A stretch of DNA of 12,093 nt from Clostridia bacterium (lineage in GTDB: Bacteria > Bacillota > Clostridia > Oscillospirales > Acutalibacteraceae): positions 1 to 12,093 of the forward strand of contig CAAGHT010000091.1 in the NCBI GenBank assembly GCA_900769775.1, written 5' to 3'. The first letter of the stretch is position 1. Every line of letters begins with the position of its first letter. The translations under genes were made by a program, and so were the position numbers. Of the stretch, positions 1 to 6,453 are shown piece by piece. A model generated the notes under the pieces. It was not told the origin of the DNA and made no database searches. It saw nothing but the letters and a program-made list of their open reading frames with translations.

Positions 1-3000
1 AAGTTTTATTTTTCCTCTTCCGTCTTCTCGGTATCTTCGCTCTTGTATTTCTTGGATATTTCTAAGGCAGTTGAGTAAAGCTGGGCTCGGTTCATATTTT
101 GATTTTCTGCTATTGCTTTTAGCATTTCTGTTGTCGCTTCCTCGCTCCAAAGTATACCCGACAAATACATCGCTTCTGGAATCTCCATGCCCGAGAGCAG
201 AAAGTACCTCGCTAATATTTCTTGTCTTTCCGTCATAATTGCCATTGTTTATTGCCTCCGCAATTTCAATATATTTTTCGAACCATTGTTTTTCTTTTGC
301 CGCCTTATCGCCCTTACTCGCATAAAGTACAGTCGGGTTTTCCTGGACCTCTGTACTGTAAAGAGCAAAGTAAGGTGTTCCGTTTCTATCATTATACAGC
401 CATTTATTAGAACTGTCTATATAATTATCGGTTGAATTTAGCTCGTGCTTTGCCAACCTCTCAATTCGCGAAACCTCGGCATTAGTCATTCCCGTATGCC
501 AATTCTTATCCGGCAGTGAATACCTAATATCCTTCTTCGAGCTGTCAAACCTTGCTGATACAGGTATCTCATTACCGTTATCATCATAGGTTACAGTATC
601 CGTAGACTTCATCTGACTCGAATCGAATACAACGTATGTCTTAGTGGATTTTCCATTGCTACCAACGTCGTTTTCCATAACAACTCCGTCGTATCCGCTC
701 TGCATCATATAGCCGTCAATCAGCTTCTTCGCCTCAAGGCTCGCCTCGTTAGACCTATCATCCCACTCCCGGGCAATTTGGTCCTGTGCTTCATCAAGCC
801 TCTGGAACTCTGCATCATTATAAATATCTCTACTGTCAGCATCGGGATTGTTTCGGCGCCATTCCTTTTTGTATTCCGAAACCTCCATACCTGCGCGTGC
901 GACCTCTCTCGAATACCGCTCATTGATTCTGTCAATTGTTCTCAGCGCCTCGGCATAGCCCTCAATATTCCGCATCCAGAACCTCTGCGCATCCGCTCTG
1001 TCTTTAAACTCGAGCGGATTTTTAATTTTCGTGAAGAGCTCCATCTGCTTCTTGCCCGAAAGCCCAATATCACTGTCATCCGGTTTCAAAAAGGTACCCG
1101 TCGGCATTTCGGGGTCGTACTTGCCAGCCTTCTGATGGTCGGTGTCAAACACCGTAAAATTATCCCCCGTCTGATGATAAAGCTTTTGAGAATAACCCTT
1201 AGAGCTTGCAAGCGAAGCAAATGTTTTTTCCCTTTCTTCAGAAGAGATAAAATCTTCAGAACGAACAAAATCCGTCCTATCGATATTCGGTCTGCTCTTC
1301 TGCCTTTGCTTTGCATTTAACTTGTAACGAGCCGCAACATTCCTTGCTTCAATCTCACCTGCAGTATCTCTGTACATTTGAATAAGCGTCTTACTGCCGA
1401 TTCTATCAAGCACATAGTTCACAAGCTGCTTATTGCGGAAGTACTCATCGAATAGTTCCCTGCAATTATTCTGCTCCGCTACAACAAAAAGCTTGCCTAT
1501 CTCGCGTTCGAGACTGTCGCTTTCCTCGCCGTCAACGATTCGCTGCATAACCTCTCCGAAATGAACAGCCTGCTTTGCCAATCCCTTGCCGTGTTTCGAT
1601 TCGATTTCATCAAGAATATTTTGAGCGGCACTGTCAAGCTCCATAGTTCTTGTTAAAACGCCAACCCAAAAATCTATACTCGAGCCTTCCGAGAATCCCT
1701 CAATAAGCTGAATCTTATGCTGTACCTCGTGAAGTATCTCTGCCTCATTAAGATTTTCAATCCTATTCTCATTAAGATAGATTGTATCAGTTTCGGGATT
1801 ATACTCGGCGAATACGTCATCGCTCATATCGCCCGAATATTCAACCTTTGTGTCTTTAAGCTGAGGATATGCGGCATATAATTCATCGTGCTTGAAATAT
1901 TCATCGAGCGTATGAGATAACTCATCACGTTTCCTCAGCTGGTCCTGTATGCTCTCAAGTTCCATTCTTTCGGCAGAGCTTAACTCACTTCCTTTAAGTC
2001 GCAACTCCTCTTCTCTATCCAAAAGCTTTTCGCCTTCAAACGAATAAGGATTGAACTCCGACTTGCTGTCATCAATCTCATACCGCCACATTCGGTCCAT
2101 TCCTCTGAACCAACCAAGCTCACGGCGGATATTCTCACTATCACTTTCCTCTTTATCGGAACTCTTCTCACGTCGCTTGGCTTCCTCGAGCTTTTTCTTG
2201 TTAGCCGTTAAAGAATTTTCACTTGCATACGAATATTTCTTCCCCGACTGCATAGAATTACTATTGACAGGTTGCTCGTTTTCGGGTATACTGTGTCTTG
2301 CAGAAGACATATCGGCCTTTGAGCCAATCGTGGAAACTATGTTTCCGTCAGGTATGTTTTCTGCTTTTATTTTGCCAACATTGTATACCGTCGATACTCC
2401 GTTATTTTCTCCAACCGAAAGAGTAATCTTGTAATACGAGCCATCAAAATCCTCGAAATATACCGTTCGGTAAGTAAAACCGTCTTTTGCAAAAGCGTGA
2501 TTTTTGGTATCGGGAGCAACGGGTTTCTTTATTTTCGTAGAAATTTCTGCCAATTCATCAATGTGCGCCTCGGCGTGTAACTTAACAAGAAACTCTTCAT
2601 CGCTCAATTTCCTCGTCACACCGTTTTCGGTAGTTGCATTTGAACGAGCCTTATTTGCAGTTTCTTTACTAATTGTAAGAACATCGCCTTCAACAGTTTT
2701 AATTTCAATCGGTCCATTTTTAAGAGCTTCGTTAAAGAAATCCGTAATCTCTTTTCTTTGCTCAGCAACGGTCTTACTTGTTATTACTCTACGAGAAGCC
2801 TGCACATAAGATTTGCCGCTATCGAGAGTAACTATAGAATGTTTCACCCCACTACCGTCCCCGGTGGTGGTTTTTTGTTGTCCTGGATCAGTCGCATTCA
2901 TCTTTTTAACCTTATTAGCAATCTCTAGGAATTTTTGCTCCAACTGCTCAATCTCAGTTAGTTCGGGCTTGCCCGCAAAGATTTCTTTCAGCTTAGCAAT

Positions 3001-3264
3001 AACATCACGAATCCACGCAACAAAGCCGTTTCTCGTTTCAGGCTCAAGCGACTTAAGTAAGTTTTCAAGCGATGTTGTTCTGCCATTGAACAAAACATCC
3101 GCAACAAAATCTGCTACCGCTTCCTTCTTGGCGGCAGTTAACGCTGATTCTTTTTCATTGCCGAGCGGCTTACCTTTTTCGGCATAGCGATTTATTATAT
3201 CTTGATACCATTTATCGGCGTTCTCGAATCCACGTTTTTTTGCATAAATAAAAACCACTGTGCC
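1..3264 (-). CDS. C-terminal remnant of a giant polyvalent mobile-element protein (LPD and ADP-ribosyltransferase-like domains), partial
   Basis: This minus-strand frame has no stop from 3264 to the left edge (about 1088 codons), so it continues outside the window. A TAG at 3267-3265 lies just upstream. The only early start candidate is a GTG at 3258-3256 with a poor Shine-Dalgarno match. Domains in order: a helical segment (about 3260-2900) like those that follow the metallopeptidase part of phage/ICE polyvalent proteins; an LPD3/BECR-like segment (about 2850-2281) with AHIDEL and FDGSYYKITLSVG; a linker; an LPD23-like domain with HEVQH at 1731-1717 and AGEIEARN near 1350; and an ART-PolyVal-like domain (about 1190-517) with YHQTG, GKYDPEMPTGTF, GYDGVV and the terminal DIRYS. 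A basic, Ser-rich tail follows. Intact relatives carry long N-terminal DNA-modifying or helicase domains, which are absent here, so I read this as a truncated, probably non-functional remnant. Family names come from remembered motifs. Coding status is much surer than function. Confidence 0.8.
6..245 (-). CDS. Small helical mobile-element protein, out-of-frame overlap with the polyvalent gene
   Basis: This complete 79-residue ORF starts with MAIMTERQEIL and ends in an acidic-basic tail (EKTEEEK). It begins at ATG 245-243 with a GGAGG motif 9 bases upstream, which is a good Shine-Dalgarno arrangement. The residues form plausible amphipathic helices (ILARYFLLSGMEIPEAM, TEMLKAIAENQ, ALEISKKYK). 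There are no cysteines, no signal peptide and no membrane segment. It lies wholly inside the still-open 3' end of the polyvalent gene, read one base shifted, so about 240 bases are potentially used in two frames. Its composition and start context look like a real gene. I do not recognise the family. Small helical proteins of this look occur beside large polyvalent genes in clostridial mobile elements, but that comparison is from memory. It could instead mark the true end of an upstream gene that has suffered a frameshift. Confidence 0.6.
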   Translation of the reverse strand: MAIMTERQEILARYFLLSGMEIPEAMYLSGILWSEEATTEMLKAIAENQNMNRAQLYSTALEISKKYKSEDTEKTEEEK

Positions 3265-3391
3265 CTATCCTTTTCGCAAATGTTTTTAAGCATCCTGAAA
3301 CAGTAAAAATCATATCGTACAACCCAAGCCCCGAAACCTCAAATATATACCACGGAATCTTCAGGTTGGCGTCCTCATTTTTGGAATAGCT
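3265..3391. other. Breakpoint region between the polyvalent remnant and the four-helix-bundle cassette
   Basis: About 125 bases lie between the TAG that ends the polyvalent frame and the next promoter. No gene can be assigned. A minus-strand frame (containing LKIPWYIFEVSGLGLYD) and a plus-strand frame (containing HPETVKIISYNPSPETSN, ending at a TAG in 3387-3389) are both open through most of it and overlap antisense, so at most one can be real. The stretch probably contains the junction where the 5' part of the polyvalent gene was lost. No inverted terminal repeat or target duplication was recognised. Confidence 0.4.
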
Positions 3392-3400
3392 TGATATAAT
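3392..3400 (+). promoter_or_regulatory. Extended -10 promoter of the four-helix-bundle gene
   Basis: TGATATAAT is a perfect extended -10 element (TGnTATAAT) 24 bases before the start codon at 3424. There is no good -35 hexamer at 16-18 bases, which fits an extended -10 promoter. Transcription would begin near 3407, just before the AGAGAGGTGG Shine-Dalgarno region. Confidence 0.6.
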
Positions 3401-3423
3401 GATAAAAAGAGAGGTGGCATATT

Positions 3424-3777
3424 ATGTCCGAATCAAAACTTAGAGCGCTCTCGATGGAATTCTCCGTTGATATTATTGAATTGGTGAAACATCTAAAATC
3501 CATTAAAGAATCCGTTATCTCCAATCAAATCGGAAGAAGCGGCACATCTATCGGTGCCAACATTCATGAAGCACAGTACGCACAAGGCAAGAAAGATTTC
3601 GTTTCAAAACTTGAAATTGCCTTGAAAGAAGCAAGTGAAACAGGCTATTGGCTTGAACTTTTGTACCGAACAAAATATATTGATGAGCAAACCTTCAAAG
3701 GCCTTTCATCCAAATGCACTTCCCTAAGAGCAATGTTGATCGCTTCCTGCAGAACTGCAAAGGAGAATGCAAAATGA
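3424..3777 (+). CDS. Four-helix-bundle protein, S23/23S-rRNA-IVP family (Avd-like fold)
   Basis: This 117-residue protein matches the four-helix-bundle family first described from proteins encoded in 23S rRNA intervening sequences. Family hallmarks are visible: IGRSGTSIGANIHEA (residues 36-50) and KLEIALKEASETGYWLELL (62-80), with length typical of the family (about 115-125). Members form rings or pentamers; the Avd accessory protein of diversity-generating retroelements shares the fold. The molecular role of stand-alone members is unknown. The start is supported by AGAGGTGG upstream and an extended -10 promoter. The stop overlaps the next start as ATGA (3774-3777), so the two genes are translationally coupled. 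No reverse transcriptase, variable repeat or rRNA gene is present in the window, so neither a retroelement nor an rRNA insertion is supported here. Confidence 0.88.
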   Translation: MSESKLRALSMEFSVDIIELVKHLKSIKESVISNQIGRSGTSIGANIHEAQYAQGKKDFVSKLEIALKEASETGYWLELLYRTKYIDEQTFKGLSSKCTSLRAMLIASCRTAKENAK

Positions 3778-4187
3778 CAATAAAGAATGATATTATTCTT
3801 TGGGACGACGGAGCAAATTGCTTATGCTTGCTCTCGATACCAAGCGAGCAACAATATAAATATATTGACGGACTTCCCTGTATCACTTTTGGAGTATCTT
3901 ATGAAAATGCGACTTCCAAAGGATACGATACCTTTACTCTATTTGACCGTTTTTATAACAACATATTAAACGAGCTGAAAAGCACATACGATTCTTTGAA
4001 TGGTACTTTTCGCATCTGTGATATCGGTGCAGATACGGATGGATATATAGAGTTTATTGTGAAAAATGGGATCGCTTCTATCAAGGGTCAGCTTGGTGCG
4101 TCCTTTTCCTCTCACTCATTAAAATTTGAGTTTCAGGCAGACCAAACTTTAATCGGTCGGTTAATTCAAGCGATTGAGTTGTTGTAA
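3774..4187 (+). CDS. WapI-like (immunity-type) hypothetical protein coupled to the four-helix-bundle gene
   Basis: This 137-residue soluble protein starts at ATG 3774, which overlaps the previous TGA and has AAGGAG 7 bases upstream. The in-frame ATG at 3714 lies inside the previous gene and is less likely. The layout is a beta-rich N-terminal half (IILWDD, NCLCLLSI, PCITFGVSY), a helix (TLFDRFYNNILNELKSTYDSL, about 55-75), more strands, and a terminal strand-helix unit KFEFQADQTLIGRLIQAI (117-134). That order, with an L.F.F..DQT.L..L.. ending, resembles WapI-type immunity proteins, which protect Bacillus against the WapA contact-dependent toxin. No toxin gene is nearby, and a WapI-like domain alone does not prove immunity. 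Family identification is tentative; the coding call is strong because of coupling and the terminator that follows. Confidence 0.75.
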   Translation: MTIKNDIILWDDGANCLCLLSIPSEQQYKYIDGLPCITFGVSYENATSKGYDTFTLFDRFYNNILNELKSTYDSLNGTFRICDIGADTDGYIEFIVKNGIASIKGQLGASFSSHSLKFEFQADQTLIGRLIQAIELL

Positions 4188-4253
4188 ATGGTGTACTTTT
4201 ACGCTTTCTTACCTCAATTCTGCTCCGTTTAGGTAGTCTTTCGCAATAAAGAA

Positions 4254-4283
4254 AGAATCAACCGCAAGGTTGGTTCTTTTTTT
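4254..4283 (+). terminator. Intrinsic terminator of the four-helix-bundle/WapI-like operon
   Basis: A 10-pair stem (AGAATCAACC at 4254-4263 with GGTTGGTTCT at 4268-4277, including one G-T wobble) closes on a GCAA tetraloop and is followed directly by seven T residues. It lies 66 bases after the stop of the WapI-like gene. Confidence 0.9.
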
Positions 4284-4325
4284 ATTCTGTATGATAAGTA
4301 CTTGAACCTGAGAAGGGTCTGCCGA

Positions 4326-4357
4326 AAAAAGCACGCTCCGAGAGGAGCGTGCTTTTT
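4326..4357 (-). terminator. Terminator of the redox operon, potentially bidirectional
   Basis: A perfect 14-pair hairpin has GCACGCTCC/GGAGCGTGC as its GC-rich core, a GAGA loop on the plus strand, and A/T runs on both flanks. It begins four bases after the rubredoxin stop on the minus strand. It can also stop plus-strand read-through from the preceding operon. Confidence 0.9.
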
Positions 4358-4361
4358 GGTT

Positions 4362-4517
4362 TTATTCTTCGCTGAAGTTTGATTTATCTACGCCGCAGAG
4401 GGGGCACTCAAAATCATCGGGAAGATCCTCGAATTTTGTACCGGGTGCGATTCCCTGCTCAGGGCATCCCTCAGCCTCATCATAAACCCAGCCGCATACG
4501 TCACATACATATTTCAT
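4362..4517 (-). CDS. Rubredoxin
   Basis: This 51-residue protein, too short for many gene callers, begins MKYVCDVCGWVYDEAEG. It has the two rubredoxin knuckles: C5-x2-C8-GW and C38-PLC41-G. These four cysteines bind a single Fe. Length and the aromatic and acidic residues around the site fit classic rubredoxins of 50-55 residues. A GGAGG Shine-Dalgarno sequence precedes the ATG. The gene lies 18 bases downstream of the flavodiiron gene in the same direction. Rubredoxin is the known electron donor to class A flavodiiron proteins in the cytoplasm, so the pair probably forms an O2 or NO reducing chain. The NAD(P)H:rubredoxin oxidoreductase that would complete it is not in the window. Confidence 0.96.
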   Translation of the reverse strand: MKYVCDVCGWVYDEAEGCPEQGIAPGTKFEDLPDDFECPLCGVDKSNFSEE

Positions 4518-4535
4518 AATAAATACCTCCAAATT

Positions 4536-5687
4536 TTATTTTATAAGCTCATCGGCCAAAGCCGTGATTTGATTTTCGTTTTCCTCATTTACTGCCGACA
4601 GTATTTTAACCTCGTTTTCGCAGAATATGAGGTTTTTGTTCTTTTCGAGCATAGCTTTCATTGTTTTTGCCGCCGTAGGCGCCCAGCTTCCATTTTCGAT
4701 AATGCCGATTTTTCGGTTCTGGAAATTGCGCTCGGTAAGACCGTCCAAAAACTCCTTCATAAATGGGAAAATATCGTTATTGTAGGTTGTGGTGGCGAGA
4801 ACTAACTTCGAATAGCGGAATGCATCCTCAATCGCCTCTGCCATATCTACCCTTGCAAGGTCGTTTACAACTACCTTTTCGGCACCCTTTTCCTCAAGTG
4901 CTTTTACGAGCAGCTCCACCGCCTTTTTGGTATTACCGTAAACCGAGGTGTATGCAATCATAATTCCCTCTTCCTCGGCGGTGTAGCTCGACCATTTATT
5001 ATAAAGGTCAAGATAGTATCCGAGGTTTTCCGAGAGAACGGGGCCGTGGAGGGGACAGATTTTTTCTATTTCGAGGGCGGCTGTCTTTTTAAGAACCGAC
5101 TGCACCTGTGCACCATATTTGCCGACTATACCGAAATAGTAGCGTCTGGCTTCACAAGCCCAGTCTTCCTCACTGTCAAGCGCGCCGAACTTTCCGAAAG
5201 CATCTGCCGAGAAAAGCACCTTATCAGCCGCGTCATAGGTCATTATAACCTCAGGCCAATGCACCATAGGTGCAGTAATAAATGAAAGGGTGTGGCGGCC
5301 AAGAGAAAGAGTATCTCCCTCACCTACTACTATTCTACGGTCAGCAAAATCAGTGCCGAAAAAGTTTTTACACATAGAAAATGCTTTTGCCGAGGCGACA
5401 ATCTTTGCTTCGTTGTAGCGGTTTAAAAAGCGGACTATATTTGCGGAATGGTCGGGCTCCATATGAGAAACTATAAGATAATCGGGAGCCTTGCCGCCCG
5501 TCGCCTTTTCAATATTTGCGATCCACTCTTTGCCGAAGCGAGCTTCTACGCTATCCATAACCGCTGTTTTATCGTCTGTAATTAAGTAGGAATTATACGC
5601 CATTCCCTCGGGCACGATGTATTGACCCTCGAAAAGGTCAATTTCGCGGTCATTTACGCCGATATATTTAATATCCTTTGTTATCAA
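4536..5687 (-). CDS. fprA: Flavodiiron protein (class A, O2/NO reductase)
   Basis: This 383-residue protein combines a metallo-beta-lactamase-like diiron domain (about 1-240) with a C-terminal flavodoxin domain (about 242-383). All expected diiron ligands are visible: H75-x-E77-x-D79-H80 in SHMEPDHS, H143 in MVHWPEV, D162 in SADAFGKFG and H214 in PLHGPV. The FMN phosphate loop is TSVYGNT (247-253). These enzymes reduce O2 to water or NO to N2O in the cytoplasm of anaerobes, usually with electrons from rubredoxin, encoded next door. No rubredoxin or flavin reductase domain is fused at the C-terminus, so this is class A. The start appears to be TTG at 5687, with AGGAG 9 bases upstream; the nearby ATG at 5692 runs into a stop after two codons. 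The gene has its own promoter inside the series. Confidence 0.95.
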   Translation of the reverse strand: MITKDIKYIGVNDREIDLFEGQYIVPEGMAYNSYLITDDKTAVMDSVEARFGKEWIANIEKATGGKAPDYLIVSHMEPDHSANIVRFLNRYNEAKIVASAKAFSMCKNFFGTDFADRRIVVGEGDTLSLGRHTLSFITAPMVHWPEVIMTYDAADKVLFSADAFGKFGALDSEEDWACEARRYYFGIVGKYGAQVQSVLKKTAALEIEKICPLHGPVLSENLGYYLDLYNKWSSYTAEEEGIMIAYTSVYGNTKKAVELLVKALEEKGAEKVVVNDLARVDMAEAIEDAFRYSKLVLATTTYNNDIFPFMKEFLDGLTERNFQNRKIGIIENGSWAPTAAKTMKAMLEKNKNLIFCENEVKILSAVNEENENQITALADELIK

Positions 5688-5704
5688 TTCATTTTACTCC
5701 TCGT

Positions 5705-5751
5705 TATGTATTTACAGAAGGTATTATACCACCAAATACATACTTTTTCAA
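5705..5751 (-). promoter_or_regulatory. Internal fprA promoter with nested inverted repeats
   Basis: On the minus strand, TTGAAA (5751-5746), a 17-base spacer and TATAAT (5728-5723) form a near-consensus sigma-A promoter; transcription would start near 5716. The -10 box sits in the palindrome GGTAT-T-ATACC (5720-5730). A perfect 9-bp inverted repeat, TATGTATTT (5705-5713) and AAATACATA (5734-5742), brackets it. A repressor bound here would block initiation. Half-sites reading ATGTATTT resemble half-sites remembered for the NO-sensing repressor NsrR (ATGYATTT), but the 20-base separation is unlike the usual one-base centre. Confidence 0.7.
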
Positions 5752-6443
5752 TCAAGAATTCTGCCGTCGGTCGAGATTGTTACGACCTGCCAAGGGATGA
5801 ATTTCCCACTCTGCAAGAGTGCTTTTTTCACTGCATTTTCTATTCCTCCGCAGCAGGGCACCTCCATTCGGACAACCTTAACACTCTTAATATTATTATT
5901 TGCAATTATCTGTGTGAGCTTATCACTATAATCGCCTTCATCAAGCTTGGGGCAACCGATAAGGGTTATATGATTTCGGATAAAATCATTATGGAAATTG
6001 CCGTAAGCATAGGCAGTGCAGTCGGCGGCGATGAGCAGATTTGCTCCGTCAAAATAAGGTGCATTTACAGGGACGAGCTTTATCTGGCAGGGCCACTGTG
6101 TAAGCCGACTTTGCGAAGGCTCGCCGCTCGGCAGAGTTACTGCCTCTCTCTTTATGGCTTTAGACTGCGTACCCGGACAACCGCAAGGCAGCCTCATACC
6201 CTCTTTTTGCATGTTCGCCTGCTTCACGGCAATCTCATTATAGGCAGGTGCTTCCCTCTCCTCAAAGCTGATAGCATCCACGGAGCAAGCAGGCAGACAA
6301 TCACCAAGACCGTCGCAGTAGTCTTCTCTTGTCAGCACCGCTTTTCCCTCTATCATCTCGATTGCGCCCTCGTGGCAGGCCGCCGCGCAAGCACCGCAGC
6401 CGTTGCATTTTTCTTTATCTATTTTAATTATCTTTCTGACCAT
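5748..6443 (-). CDS. 4Fe-4S dicluster protein with extended cysteine-rich C-terminal region
   Basis: This 231-residue iron-sulfur protein starts at ATG 6443 with AGGAG upstream. A complete 4Fe-4S motif, C13-x2-C16-x2-C19-x3-C23, is followed by a second ferredoxin-like half, C43-DGLGD-C49-x3-C53, in which the usual second cysteine is replaced within GLG. A CGC pair (C87, C89) follows, and a C-terminal domain (about 115-231) carries C119, C142, C164 and a CCGG motif (C197-C198) that could hold another metal site. Related proteins often sit beside Crp/Fnr regulators and hybrid cluster protein genes in nitrosative-stress loci of clostridia, where they are thought to move electrons. It lies 10 bases downstream of the dehydrogenase gene and 60 bases upstream of fprA. 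Its redox partner is unknown. Confidence 0.9.
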   Translation of the reverse strand: MVRKIIKIDKEKCNGCGACAAACHEGAIEMIEGKAVLTREDYCDGLGDCLPACSVDAISFEEREAPAYNEIAVKQANMQKEGMRLPCGCPGTQSKAIKREAVTLPSGEPSQSRLTQWPCQIKLVPVNAPYFDGANLLIAADCTAYAYGNFHNDFIRNHITLIGCPKLDEGDYSDKLTQIIANNNIKSVKVVRMEVPCCGGIENAVKKALLQSGKFIPWQVVTISTDGRILD

Positions 6444-6453
6444 CGTGTTTCTC

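Noticed and set aside
778..3187. Plus-strand ORFs (such as 778-1320, 2051-2434, 2504-2809 and 2813-3187)
   Set aside because: All are complementary to the continuous minus-strand polyvalent frame with recognisable domain motifs. Their translations are hydrophobic or Ser/Leu-rich and lack family signatures.
3424..3777. Diversity-generating retroelement or 23S rRNA intervening sequence, suggested by the four-helix-bundle gene
   Set aside because: No reverse transcriptase, template/variable repeats or rRNA sequence is present in the window.
1..4320. Attachment sites, transposase or integrase for the mobile region
   Set aside because: No recombinase motif and no convincing direct or inverted terminal repeats were found; the element's identity rests only on the polyvalent protein remnant.
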